Assembly: GCA_963757335.1 (NCBI GenBank)
Contig: CAVWRJ010000025.1
Location: 62,001 to 126,000 of the forward strand
Direction of reading: 5' to 3'
Length of the DNA stretch: 64,000 bases
Origin: DASQPA01 sp963757335
GTDB taxonomy: Bacteria > Acidobacteriota > Thermoanaerobaculia > Multivoradales > UBA5704
Numbering within the stretch: position 1 is the stretch's first letter; each line of letters starts with the position of its first letter. A model generated the notes under the pieces. It was not told the DNA's origin and made no database searches. It worked only from the letters and a program-made list of their open reading frames with translations. This document shows, in pieces, positions 8,122 to 16,506 of this stretch. The translations under genes were made by a program, and so were the position numbers.

Positions 8122-8973
8122 CTATTGAGAATGGTCGGCGAGCTCGCCCGAGAGCACGGTCACCGCCTGGCCACCGAGCTCGACCCGGCTGCCGGCCACC
8201 CGCACCCGGACGGTCCCGCCGCGCGCCGAGATCTGGCGGGCGAGGAGGTCGTCCTTGCCCAGCCGGTCGCGCCAGAAGGGGCCGAGGCAGCAGTGCGACG
8301 AGCCGGTGACCGGGTCCTCGTCGACCCCGACCGCGGGGGCGAAGAAGCGGGAGACGAAGTCGAAGGGCGGCTCGGCGGCCCGGGCGGTGGCGATCACCCC
8401 GCGCACCGGCAGGGTGGCGAGCGCCCGGAAGTCGGGGGCGAGGCCCTGGACCGCGGCGGCCGAGGGGAGCTCGACCAGGTAGTCGAAGCGGTTGCGGCCC
8501 ACCCAGAGCGGCGCGGCGCCGAGGGCCTGGGCGAGGACCGGCGGCGGGTCGGGCACTTCGACCGGCGGCTCGGCGGGGAAGTCGAGGACGATCCAGTCCC
8601 CCCGCTGCTCGGCGGTCAAGAGGCCCGAGAGGGTATGGAAGCGGGCCGTCTCGCCGGCCGCGAGCTCGCCCGTCTGCCAGAGGACATGGGCGCTCGCCAG
8701 GGTGGCGTGGCCGCAGAGCTGGACCTCGACGGACGGGGTGAACCAGCGCAGGTCCCAACCCGGATCGCCGCCGTTGGTGTCTTTGCTGTCGTGGGTGCCG
8801 TCAGGCGCCGCGGCACGGCGGACGAGGAAGGCGGTCTCGGCGAGGTTCATCTCCCGCGCCACGGCCTGGAGAAAGGCGGGGTCGCGGGGCGCCAGCAGGA
8901 GGCAGACCGCGGCCGGATTGCCGGCGAAGGCGCGGTCGGTAAAGGCATCGACCTGGTAGAGGGGGAGTGGCAT
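8122..8973 (-). CDS. PhzF family isomerase/epimerase-like protein
   Basis: Member of the PhzF/diaminopimelate-epimerase fold family, 283 residues. It shows the N-terminal signature VDAFTDRAFAGNPAAVCLL, the catalytic Glu in MNLAETAFLV, the second lobe start CGHATLASAHVL and the C-terminal DPVTGSSHCCLGPFW. The start is ATG 8973, preceded by AGAGGAG. PhzF proper isomerises dihydrohydroxyanthranilate in phenazine synthesis, but most chromosomal homologues lack phenazine genes and have unknown substrates. None are nearby here, so the substrate is unknown. Confidence 0.9.
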   Translation of the reverse strand: MPLPLYQVDAFTDRAFAGNPAAVCLLLAPRDPAFLQAVAREMNLAETAFLVRRAAAPDGTHDSKDTNGGDPGWDLRWFTPSVEVQLCGHATLASAHVLWQTGELAAGETARFHTLSGLLTAEQRGDWIVLDFPAEPPVEVPDPPPVLAQALGAAPLWVGRNRFDYLVELPSAAAVQGLAPDFRALATLPVRGVIATARAAEPPFDFVSRFFAPAVGVDEDPVTGSSHCCLGPFWRDRLGKDDLLARQISARGGTVRVRVAGSRVELGGQAVTVLSGELADHSQ

Positions 8974-9124
8974 CGCGGGCTCCTCTTGATCTCGGGCGAA
9001 GTATAGCCCGCCGTCTCTCCTTCCCACCCAGCGGTAACTAGCTTAAGGCAACGCGCGATCGTTGCCCCCGCGGGCCCCGGCGACCATTCCGGCCGCCGGC
9101 CCGCCCTGCGGGAAGGAGGACAAG

Positions 9125-9433
9125 ATGTCTTTTCACCACTCTCCCATCCACCGTCGCCCCGTGGCCGCCCTCGCCTTGGCGGGACTCCTCTCGCTCGGCC
9201 TTGCCGGCAACTCTGGCGCGGCTGGCGCGGCGGCAGCCCGGGCCCGTCCCCATCACCTGGCTGCAACGTCCGTGGCGGCTCCGGCCTCACCCTGGCGCTG
9301 GCTGACTCAGCTCTGGCAGCGGGTGACGGCGGCCGACGTCACGGCCGGGTCCGGCGGCGCGCTCCCCACCGACGACAACGGCGGGACAATCGATCCCAAC
9401 GGCAAGCCCAAGCCGTCCCCCACCCACCCGTAG
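9125..9433 (+). CDS. Small secreted protein of unknown function
   Basis: A 102-residue product with a twin stretch of basic residues and then a hydrophobic signal peptide (PVAALALAGLLSLGLAG), followed by an Ala-rich segment and a Pro/Gly/Asp-rich C-terminus (DDNGGTIDPNGKPKPSP). GGAAGGAGG lies 6-8 bases before the ATG at 9125. No domain is recognised. It precedes the TPR protein gene by about 100 bases on the same strand and may be co-transcribed with it. The sequence looks like a disordered exported protein. Confidence 0.55.
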   Translation: MSFHHSPIHRRPVAALALAGLLSLGLAGNSGAAGAAAARARPHHLAATSVAAPASPWRWLTQLWQRVTAADVTAGSGGALPTDDNGGTIDPNGKPKPSPTHP

Positions 9434-9539
9434 GCCCATCGTTCGACGATGGCGGACGGAAATCCCCCCGGGGCGGCTCTCGCCGCCCCGGTTTTGTGCC
9501 ACAATCCGCGCAAGCGCTTTGCCCCGCGTGAGGAGGAGC

Positions 9540-10904
9540 ATGGGCGACCATCCGACGTACGAGCAGCTGAAAGCCTTCCTGGCGGGTGACCTGCCGCGGA
9601 GCGAGGGCGGTGCCCTGGTCGTCCACCTGAGCCGGCGCTGCCCCGAGTGTCGCCGGCGCCTGGCGCACCTCGCCGCCCGGACGCTCGGCCTGCTGCCCTC
9701 GCCGGCACCGCCTTCGGCCGATCTCTACGACGCCGCCCTGGAGCGCGCCTTTGCCGTCGCCCGGCGGCAGGCGCAAAGGGTTGCCGGCGAGCGGCGGGAC
9801 CTGGCGCGGGACCTGGCGGCCGTCCTCGCCGCCGATGCCGCCGATGCCGCAGATGCCCATGGGGTGCTGGAGGGCTCCGCCGGCCGGCCCGGCGGCTGGG
9901 CCCTGACCGAGGAGCTGCTCGCCCTCTCCCGCGAGTTGCGCTACCGCGACCCGGCCGCCATGGTCCGTTGCGCCGGGCTGGCACGGCTCGTCGTCTCGAC
10001 CCTCGATCCCGCGCAGTACGGCGCCGGGCCGGTCGCCGACCTCGAAGCCCGGGTCTACGCCGAGCTCGCCAACGCCTACCGGGTGGCCGACGATCTCGGC
10101 GAGGCCGAGCGGGCGATGGCGCTCGCCGAGACCCGGCGGCGGGAGGGGACCGGAGACCTCCTCCTGGCCGCCCGCATCCTCGATCTCACCGCGTCGCTCC
10201 GCAATACCCAGCGCCGCTTCGCCGAGGCTCTGGGCCTCCTACGGCGGGCCCACGCCCTCTACCTGGAGCTCGGCGAGCCCCATCTGGCCGGCCGGGCCCT
10301 GGTGAGCCGCGGCATCTATACCGGCTACGGCGGCGACCCCGAGGCGGCCCTCGGTTTCCTCCTCGACGGGATCGCCCTGCTCGATCCCGGGCGCGATCCC
10401 CAGCTCGCCGCCGCCGCCGAGCAGGGCATCGCCTGGTTCCTGACCGATGTCGAGCGCTTCGCCGAGGCGCGGGAGCGGCTCGCCCGGAGCGACCTCCGCC
10501 GCGCCGTGGCCGAGGAGCCTCTGAGCCTCGCCAAGATCGACTGGCTGGAGGGGCGGATCGCTCAGGGGCTGGGCGATCCCGCGGCGGCCGAGGCGGCCTT
10601 CCACACCGTCCGCGCGGGCTTCCTGGCGGCCGGGCAGGCTTACAACGCCGGCCTGGTCGCCCTCGATCTCGCGGCCCTCTGGCTCCGCGCCGGCCGGACG
10701 GCCGAGGTGCGGTCCCTGGTGGGGGAGCTGGTCGGCACCTTCCGCGCCCTGGGCATCGGCCGCGAGGCGCTGGCCGCCCTGCTCCTTCTCGAAGGGGCCT
10801 GCGAGCACGAGCGGCTGACCCTCGACCTCGTCCGCGAGGTCTGCCGTTTCCTCGGTCGCTTCCAGCACGACCCCAGCCTCAGCTTCACCCCCCGGCCCGA
10901 GTAG
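9540..10904 (+). CDS. Zinc-finger/TPR repeat protein
   Basis: A 454-residue cytoplasmic protein. The N-terminus resembles the putative zinc finger of anti-sigma factors: YEQLKAFLAGDLP, then H-x3-RCPEC around residues 30-39. The rest (from ~110) is helical, with TPR-like pairs such as YAELANAYRVADDLGEAERAM, ARILDLTASLRNTQRRFAEAL and LARSDLRRAVAEEPLSLAKIDWLEG. A repeat patch DAADAADAADAHG lies at residues ~97-109. GAGGAGG precedes the ATG. In Acidobacteria and related groups this architecture often accompanies peptide or sigma-factor regulation; the adjacent convergent XRE regulator (8 bases away) may be related. Function is inferred only. Confidence 0.75.
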   Translation: MGDHPTYEQLKAFLAGDLPRSEGGALVVHLSRRCPECRRRLAHLAARTLGLLPSPAPPSADLYDAALERAFAVARRQAQRVAGERRDLARDLAAVLAADAADAADAHGVLEGSAGRPGGWALTEELLALSRELRYRDPAAMVRCAGLARLVVSTLDPAQYGAGPVADLEARVYAELANAYRVADDLGEAERAMALAETRRREGTGDLLLAARILDLTASLRNTQRRFAEALGLLRRAHALYLELGEPHLAGRALVSRGIYTGYGGDPEAALGFLLDGIALLDPGRDPQLAAAAEQGIAWFLTDVERFAEARERLARSDLRRAVAEEPLSLAKIDWLEGRIAQGLGDPAAAEAAFHTVRAGFLAAGQAYNAGLVALDLAALWLRAGRTAEVRSLVGELVGTFRALGIGREALAALLLLEGACEHERLTLDLVREVCRFLGRFQHDPSLSFTPRPE

Positions 10905-10912
10905 CGGCAGGG

Positions 10913-11275
10913 CTAGTGTGGGGTCGGCTCGCTCGCGGGGCCCGTCAAGCTGCCCAGCCGGTTGGTCTTCAGATAAGAATCCATGAGGTTCCGCATCGGC
11001 ACATGGTGGAGCGACGGGAACCGCAGGAGCCAGTCCTCGAACTGCTGAGAGACGTCGCCCGGGGTCAGGCCGAGCAACTCGTCGGTCGTCACTCCGAGCT
11101 CGTCCGCCAGGCGCACGAGGGTGATGGCGTTGGGGAGGTAGCGGCCGTTTTCATAGCGGCAGATCTGCGAGCGGTCAATGGCGGCCCTCTTCGCGAGTTG
11201 CTCCTGGGACCAGCCGCGCTCCTCCCGGAGCCGGCGAATCCGGTGCCCCACAGCCCGAGTGAATTCCTCCGGCAT
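10913..11275 (-). CDS. XRE-family helix-turn-helix regulator
   Basis: A 120-residue DNA-binding protein. The HTH runs from RAVGHRIRRLREERGWSQEQLAKRAAIDRSQI through NAITLVRLADELGVTTDELLG (spoken of here in parts), a standard Cro/C1-type domain. The C-terminus (QQFEDWLLRFPSLHHVPMRN) is a helical tail of unknown role. ATG 11275 is chosen because GGGAG lies 6 bases upstream; ATG 11281 is an alternative but would sit directly on that site. It is divergent from the small ORF at 11459, with a less GC-rich intergenic region between them where it could bind. Confidence 0.88.
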   Translation of the reverse strand: MPEEFTRAVGHRIRRLREERGWSQEQLAKRAAIDRSQICRYENGRYLPNAITLVRLADELGVTTDELLGLTPGDVSQQFEDWLLRFPSLHHVPMRNLMDSYLKTNRLGSLTGPASEPTPH

Positions 11276-11458
11276 CGACATCTCCCGCCCCTTTCTCTCT
11301 CTCTTCAGGAAAGCATCTACAGCAAAAGTGGAGGGATTGTGTAAACGGGCGTATGCGTGTGTCAAGAGCATGTGCACAAAGTTGCAACAAGTTCATCGAA
11401 GTATAGTTTTCTACAAACTTCCCGGCTGTGGAGTATCAGAGTCCCCTGGGGAGAGGTC

Positions 11459-11581
11459 ATGATCGACGCAGACCGCATCAACTCGTTGCAGACCCTCCAC
11501 AACCACCCGATAAACTCACCGGACGGCCCGATAAACTCGACTTACGACGCCTCGGCCCCCGTCGCGGACCTCTGGGAATGA
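11459..11581 (+). CDS. Short ORF, 40 residues, unknown
   Basis: A 40-codon ORF starting MIDADRINSLQTLHNHP and ending PVADLWE, with a good GGGGAGAGG ribosome binding site. It lies divergent from the XRE regulator and 33 bases upstream of rimO. There is no signal peptide or membrane segment. It contains a near repeat (HPINSPDGPINS). It could be a small protein or a leader; only the ribosome binding site and position support it. Confidence 0.4.
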   Translation: MIDADRINSLQTLHNHPINSPDGPINSTYDASAPVADLWE

Positions 11582-11614
11582 CCTTCCCCCTCCATCTGTT
11601 AGACTTGCGCGCTC

Positions 11615-13045
11615 ATGCCTCGAAACCCTGAAGCCGCCAACCGACCCCGCGTGGGGATGATCAGCCTGGGCTGTCCCAAGAACCTCGTCGACAGCGAGGT
11701 GATGCTGGGGGAGCTCGCCCGCCGGGGGTACGAGGTGGTCTCCGACCTGGAGCAGGCGGAGACCGTCATCGTCAACACCTGCGCCTTCATCGAGGAGGCC
11801 CAGCAGGAGTCGATCGACACCATCCTCGAAGTGGTGGGGAGGAAAGGGCACGGGGTCGAGAAGGTCCTGGTCGCCGGCTGCATGGTCAACCGCTTCGGCA
11901 AGGACCTCGCCCGGGAGATCCCCGAGATCGACGGCTTCGTCGGGCTCGACCAGCTGCGCGAGGTGGGGCAGCTCGTCCAGCTCGGGGGCGGCCCGCCGCT
12001 CCCGGCGCCCTCGCACATGGTGTTCGACCACACCGCCCCCCGTCTCGTCACCACCCGCGGCTACGCCTACCTGAAGGTCGCCGAGGGCTGCAACAATCCC
12101 TGTACCTTCTGCGCCATTCCGATCTGGCGCGGCCGCTTCAGAAGCCGGACGATCGAGAGCCTCGTGGCCGAGGCCCGGGAGCTCGCGGCCCAGGGGATCC
12201 AGGAGCTCTGCCTGATCGCCCAGGACACCACCCGCTACGGCGAGGACATAGAGCTCGGCCGGCACGGCCTCGTGCGCCTCGTCGAGGCTCTCCTCAGGGC
12301 GACCGACATCCCCTGGATCCGCTTCCTCTACGCCTATCCGACGACGCTCGACGAGGACCTCCTGCGGCTCATGGGGACTGAAGAGCGCTTCTGCTCCTAT
12401 GTTGACATGCCCCTCCAGCACAGCCACGGGGAGGTGCTCGCCCGCATGCGCCGGGGCGGCGACGCCAGGCGCTACCTGCGGCTCCTGGAGCGCGCCCGCG
12501 AGCTGGCGCCGGACGTCTTCCTGCGCTCGACCTTCATCGTCGGCTTCCCGGGCGAGACCGAGGCGCACTTCCAGGATCTCCTCGGCTTCGTCAAAGAGGC
12601 CCGGCTGGATCACCTGGGCGCCTTCGCCTACAGCCCCGAGGAGGGCACGCCGTCGGCCGAGCTGCCCGGGCGGGTGCCCAAGCAGGTGGCGCGCCGCCGC
12701 CTGCGCCAGCTCCTGGAGGCTCAGAAGCCCATCGCCCTCGCCCAGCGGCAGCGCCTGGTGGGGGAGCGGCTCAAGGTCCTCGTTTCGGGGGCCTGCGCCG
12801 AGACCGAGCACCTCCTCGAGGGCCGGCACCACGGCATGGCCCCGGACATCGACGGCCGGGTGCTGATCAACGACGGTCGGGCTCCGGCGGCGACCTTCGC
12901 CGAGGTCCTGATCACCGAGGTCTATGCCGACGACATCGTGGGGCACATCGTGGGCCCCGTCGGCGCTCCCGGGGTCGAGGTGGCGCTCGCCGCCGATTTC
13001 TCTCTCACCGATACCGCCGACGCCTTCGCTCCCGTCAACGCCTAG
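11615..13045 (+). CDS. rimO: Ribosomal protein S12 methylthiotransferase RimO
   Basis: Radical-SAM enzyme that methylthiolates an Asp of ribosomal protein S12. It encodes 476 residues in three domains. The N-terminal UPF0004 domain has its three cluster cysteines (SLGCPKNLVDSE, VNTCAFIEE, VAGCM). The radical-SAM core carries EGCNNPCTFCAIPIWRG, the CxxxCxxC 4Fe-4S motif, and GFPGET. A C-terminal TRAM domain (about 400-465) binds the substrate. GCPKNLVDSE and YVDMPLQHSH distinguish it from MiaB. It is followed by ribF 24 bases downstream on the same strand. Confidence 0.95.
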   Translation: MPRNPEAANRPRVGMISLGCPKNLVDSEVMLGELARRGYEVVSDLEQAETVIVNTCAFIEEAQQESIDTILEVVGRKGHGVEKVLVAGCMVNRFGKDLAREIPEIDGFVGLDQLREVGQLVQLGGGPPLPAPSHMVFDHTAPRLVTTRGYAYLKVAEGCNNPCTFCAIPIWRGRFRSRTIESLVAEARELAAQGIQELCLIAQDTTRYGEDIELGRHGLVRLVEALLRATDIPWIRFLYAYPTTLDEDLLRLMGTEERFCSYVDMPLQHSHGEVLARMRRGGDARRYLRLLERARELAPDVFLRSTFIVGFPGETEAHFQDLLGFVKEARLDHLGAFAYSPEEGTPSAELPGRVPKQVARRRLRQLLEAQKPIALAQRQRLVGERLKVLVSGACAETEHLLEGRHHGMAPDIDGRVLINDGRAPAATFAEVLITEVYADDIVGHIVGPVGAPGVEVALAADFSLTDTADAFAPVNA

Positions 13046-13069
13046 AGCTTCCCGCGGCCCGCTTACGGC

Positions 13070-14032
13070 ATGGTGGTCATCCAGGACGCCTACGCGACGA
13101 GCGACCTGCCCAAGGGCGGGGTGGCCGCGGTCGGCAACTTCGACGCCATCCACCTCGGCCACCGGGCCATCCTGGAGCAGATCGTGGCGCGGGCGGCCGA
13201 GCTCTCGGTGCCGCCGGTCGTCATCACCTTCGATCCCCATCCCGCCGCGATCCTCCGGCCGGAGATGCCGACGCCGGTCCGCTTGACGACGCCGGAGCAG
13301 AAGGAGAAGCTGCTCGGCGATTTAGGGATCGCGGTGCTCCTCGTCGTCCGCTTCACCCCGGAGCTCGCGCGCACTTCGGCGGCGCAGTTCGTCCGCGACT
13401 TCCTCGGCACCCGCCTGCAGCTCCAGGGGATCTACGTCGGTTCCGGCTTCCGCTTCGGCCATGGCCGGCAGGGGAACCTCGCCCTGCTCGAGGAGATGGG
13501 CCGCGAGCTGGGCTTCACCGCCGAGGGCTTCCCGGAGGTGCTCTACCGCGGCGAGCGGATCTCGACCAGCCGCATCCGCCAGGCGATCGGCGAGGGCCGG
13601 GTGGAGGACGCGCGGGAGATGCTCGGCCGCCCCTACTCGATCGGCGGCGTCATCGTGCGCGGCGACCGCATGGGGCAGAAGCTGGGCTGGCCGACCATCA
13701 ACCTGGCTTCGGAGAACAAGCTGGTGCCGGCCGACGGCGTCTACGCCACCCGGGTCTTCTTCCCGAGCTATCCGGCGACCTTCGACTCGGTGACCAACAT
13801 CGGCACCCGGCCGACGGTCTACGAGAACTACCAGCGGGTGGTCGAGAGCCACATCCTCGACTTCAAGGCCGACGTCTACAAGCAGCGGGTGGAGCTGTCG
13901 TTTCACAAGCGCCTGCGCGAGGAGCGGATCTTCCAGACCGTGATGGACCTCTCGGCCCAGATCCGCCGGGACGTCGAGAGCACCCGGGAGTTCTTCGTCC
14001 GCCAGCGCCAGGAGCACCCTGCCGATTCCTGA
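13070..14032 (+). CDS. ribF: Bifunctional riboflavin kinase/FAD synthetase
   Basis: Converts riboflavin to FMN and FMN to FAD. The N-terminal FMN adenylyltransferase half has AVGNFDAIHLGHRAI (HxGH nucleotidyl-transfer motif), VVITFDPHP and ERISTSRIRQAI. The C-terminal flavokinase half has RGDRMGQKLGWPTINL, GVYATRVF and NIGTRPT. The usual GNFDG is GNFDA here, a small deviation. It encodes 320 residues, the normal length. A strong intrinsic terminator follows the stop, so trxA is a separate unit. Confidence 0.95.
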   Translation: MVVIQDAYATSDLPKGGVAAVGNFDAIHLGHRAILEQIVARAAELSVPPVVITFDPHPAAILRPEMPTPVRLTTPEQKEKLLGDLGIAVLLVVRFTPELARTSAAQFVRDFLGTRLQLQGIYVGSGFRFGHGRQGNLALLEEMGRELGFTAEGFPEVLYRGERISTSRIRQAIGEGRVEDAREMLGRPYSIGGVIVRGDRMGQKLGWPTINLASENKLVPADGVYATRVFFPSYPATFDSVTNIGTRPTVYENYQRVVESHILDFKADVYKQRVELSFHKRLREERIFQTVMDLSAQIRRDVESTREFFVRQRQEHPADS

Positions 14033-14080
14033 ACCGTGGGCGCAATTTTGGCCCGGGGATGTCTGTTGTGGCCGGTGACG

Positions 14081-14111
14081 GCGGGGCTCTTAGAGAGACC
14101 CCGCTTTTCTT
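14081..14111 (+). terminator. Intrinsic terminator after ribF
   Basis: GCGGGGCTCT pairs with AGAG-A-CCCCGC (one bulged base), followed by TTTTCTT. It lies 50 bases after the ribF stop and 27 bases before trxA, so it ends the rimO-ribF unit. Confidence 0.8.
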
Positions 14112-14137
14112 CAAATTTCTAGGGAGATGGAGATCCT

Positions 14138-14473
14138 ATGGCAAGCGATAAGATCGTGACGATCAGCGACTCGAACTTCGAGGACGAGGTCTTGAAGTCC
14201 GACGTTCCGGTCCTCGTGGACTTCTGGGCGGTCTGGTGCGGCCCCTGCAGGATGGTGGCGCCGGTGCTCGACGAGATCGCCGACGAGATGGACGGCAAGG
14301 TCCGGATCGCCAAGCTGAACGTCGACGAGAACCAGCAGACCGCGTACAAGTTCCAGGTGTCGAGCATCCCGACCTTCATCCTCTTCAAGGGCGGCCAGAT
14401 GGCGGACCGCATGCTGGGAGCGATGCCGAAGTCGGCGTTCGAGAGCTTCATCAACCGGAATCTGGATTCCTGA
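14138..14473 (+). CDS. trxA: Thioredoxin
   Basis: Cytoplasmic disulfide reductase, 111 residues. It shows the active site VDFWAVWCGPCRMVAPVL with CGPC, the buried Asp region and the cis-Pro segment VSSIPTFILFKGGQ. GGGAGATGGAG lies upstream of the ATG. It stands alone between a terminator and a hairpin repeat. Assignment is certain; partners are not shown by the context. Confidence 0.95.
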   Translation: MASDKIVTISDSNFEDEVLKSDVPVLVDFWAVWCGPCRMVAPVLDEIADEMDGKVRIAKLNVDENQQTAYKFQVSSIPTFILFKGGQMADRMLGAMPKSAFESFINRNLDS

Positions 14474-14479
14474 CCCGCG

Positions 14480-14560
14480 GTAGGGGCAGGCCCCCGTGCC
14501 TGCCCTGCATGACCCGCCCACGATTCCGATCCCACGGCAACCACGGGGGGTTGCCCTACG
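14480..14560. repeat. Paired inverted hairpins (REPIN-like) after trxA
   Basis: Two hairpins in the intergenic space. GGGCAGGC/GCCTGCCC spans 14484-14505 and GGCAACC/GGTTGCC spans 14536-14555. The outer ends GTAGGGGCA and TTGCCCTAC are inverted relative to each other. A related GTAGGGGCACCCCC...GGGTGCCCT hairpin occurs twice at 52,883-53,004. The arrangement matches a doublet of short palindromic repeats. Confidence 0.6.
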
Positions 14561-14576
14561 GGTGTAAACTTCTCTC

Positions 14577-15143
14577 ATGGACACGCTGCTCAGCGTCATG
14601 GTCGGTATCGGGCTCGCGGCGGCCTGCGGGTTCCGGGTCTTCGTGCCGCTCCTCGTGCTCTCGCTCGCCGCCCATTCGGGGGAGATGACCCTCGCCCACG
14701 GCTTCGCCTGGATCGGCTCGAAGCCCGCCCTGATCGCCTTTGCGGTCGCCACCGTGATCGAGATCGCCGGCTACTACATCCCCTGGGTCGACCACCTGCT
14801 GGACACCGTCGCGACCCCCACGGCGATCGTCGCCGGCATCCTCGTCACCGCCTCCTCGCTCGGCCACACCAGCCCGTTCCTGCAGTGGAGCCTGGCGCTC
14901 CTCGCCGGCGGCGGTACGGCGGCCGTGTTCCAGGGGCTGACCGCGGCTGCGCGGGGGGTCTCGACCCTGACCACCGGCGGCCTCGGCAATCCGATCGTGT
15001 CGACCGTCGAGGCGGGGGGCTCGGCCCTCCTCTCGGTGCTCGCGATCACCGTGCCCGTTCTCTCGGTGCTCGCCCTTCTCCTCCTCCTCTACTTCGGCGT
15101 CAAGAAGCTCCTCTTCCGCCGACCGGCGGCGCGAGCGACCTGA
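14577..15143 (+). CDS. DUF4126 family membrane protein
   Basis: A 188-residue integral membrane protein. It opens with LLSVMVGIGLAAACGFRVFVPLLVLSLA, in which ACGFRVFVPLL is typical of DUF4126, then FAWIGSKPALIAFAVATVIEIAGYYIP and further hydrophobic segments. About four to five membrane helices are expected, ending in a basic tail (KKLLFRRP). The biochemical role of the family is unknown. The next gene on the same strand starts 17 bases later. Confidence 0.85.
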   Translation: MDTLLSVMVGIGLAAACGFRVFVPLLVLSLAAHSGEMTLAHGFAWIGSKPALIAFAVATVIEIAGYYIPWVDHLLDTVATPTAIVAGILVTASSLGHTSPFLQWSLALLAGGGTAAVFQGLTAAARGVSTLTTGGLGNPIVSTVEAGGSALLSVLAITVPVLSVLALLLLLYFGVKKLLFRRPAARAT

Positions 15144-15160
15144 CGGGCCGGGCATCGATC

Positions 15161-16441
15161 ATGGACGCCCCCTCCGCCCGCTCGGTCAGCATCGCCCTCG
15201 CCGCCTTCAGCCGTCGGGCGCTCGCCGTCCTTCTCCTCACCCTCGTCGGCTGCGCCGGCGCGGGGCTCCACTCGCTCGACCGCGCGGACCTGGCGCGGCT
15301 GCTCCGCGCGCGGGGGATCGAGCCGGCGACCGTCGTCCTCCCCTACGAGCTGACTCCCGAGATGAAGGTCTGGGTGCATCAGAACGTACCCGAGGGACCG
15401 CCGGCCGAGGACCGCCTGCGGCTCCTCTTGAATGCGCTCCTCGATCCCAAGCGGTTGAACCTCACCTACGAGGCGCACTTCACGGGCACCGCGGCCGAGG
15501 CGTTCGCCCGTCATCATGCCAACTGCCTGGCCTTCACCAACCTCTTCGTGGGCATGGCGCGCGAGATCGGGGTAGCGGTCTTCTATTTGGACGTCGACGA
15601 CATCCAGAAGTTCGAGAAGGAAGGGGACCTGGTGGTGGTCTCGGGGCACATCAGCGCCGGCTACGGTGCCGGCCGGGAGACCCGGATCCTCGATTTCTCG
15701 GCGGCCCCCATCGTTGCCTACCGGGGGATCCGGCAGATCTCCGACCAGACCGCGGTCGCCCTCTACTATTCGAACCGCGGCGGCGAGCTGCTGCGCCTCG
15801 GGCAGCACGAGGAGGCCCTGGGCTGGCTGCGGACCGCGGTGGTCCTCGATCCGGACCTCGCTCGCGCCTGGATCAACCTCGGGGTCGCCCGGCGCCGGAA
15901 CGGCGACCTGCCCGGCGCCGAGGCCGCCTACCGGAAAGCCCTGGAGCTCGACCCCGAAGCCGTCTCCGCCTACCAGAATCTGGCCTCGCTCCTCCGTCTG
16001 CGCGGCGGCACTGCCGCCAATGCCGCCAACGAGGAGGCGGATCAGCTGCTCGCCCTGACCGAGAGGGTGGGGAGCCGCAACCCCTACAACTTTCTCAACC
16101 TGGGCGACCTGGCGCTCGCCCACGGCCGGCTGGACGAGGCGCACCGCTTCTACAAGAAGGCCCTTCATCTCTACGCGCAGAACGCCGAGCCCTACGCCGC
16201 CATGGGGATCTGGGCCAAAGCCTCCGGCAACCCGCGCGAGGCCAGAAAGTGGCTGAAAAAAGCCGTGGCCTTAAACGCCGCCAACGACCGGGTCCGCACT
16301 CTCGCCGCCGAGCTGGGGGAGACCCTGCCGGCCACCACCCCGGCGCCGGCTCCCGGGATGGCTCCAGCGACGTCAGGGCCCGCCACCCAGTCCTCCGAGG
16401 CGCTCCTGCCGGCCGGGTTGAAACCGCCCCCTCCGCGCTAG
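15161..16441 (+). CDS. TPR lipoprotein with a transglutaminase-like core
   Basis: A 426-residue lipoprotein: the signal peptide ends in a lipobox-like LVGC near residue 28. Residues ~90-190 resemble a degenerate transglutaminase-like fold, with RHHANCLAFTNLFVGMAREIG, where Cys and later His could be a catalytic pair. From ~200 onwards there are TPR repeats (GGELLRLGQHEEALGWLRTAV, NLGVARRRNGDLPGAEAAYRKAL, NLGDLALAHGRLDEAHRFYKKAL). The patch GGTAANAANEEA encodes a 9-base repeat insertion. Its place is the periplasm or envelope; the exact role is unknown. Confidence 0.8.
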   Translation: MDAPSARSVSIALAAFSRRALAVLLLTLVGCAGAGLHSLDRADLARLLRARGIEPATVVLPYELTPEMKVWVHQNVPEGPPAEDRLRLLLNALLDPKRLNLTYEAHFTGTAAEAFARHHANCLAFTNLFVGMAREIGVAVFYLDVDDIQKFEKEGDLVVVSGHISAGYGAGRETRILDFSAAPIVAYRGIRQISDQTAVALYYSNRGGELLRLGQHEEALGWLRTAVVLDPDLARAWINLGVARRRNGDLPGAEAAYRKALELDPEAVSAYQNLASLLRLRGGTAANAANEEADQLLALTERVGSRNPYNFLNLGDLALAHGRLDEAHRFYKKALHLYAQNAEPYAAMGIWAKASGNPREARKWLKKAVALNAANDRVRTLAAELGETLPATTPAPAPGMAPATSGPATQSSEALLPAGLKPPPPR

Positions 16442-16506
16442 ACCGCTCCGACTTGGGTCGTAGGCGACGCTGGAGATAGAGCGAGGAGAGGCCCGAAGCC
16501 GCCGTC

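Noticed and set aside
11382..11430. A TTGCAA...TATAGT promoter for the short ORF at 11,459
   Set aside because: The spacer is only 14 bases, too short for a normal sigma-70 promoter.
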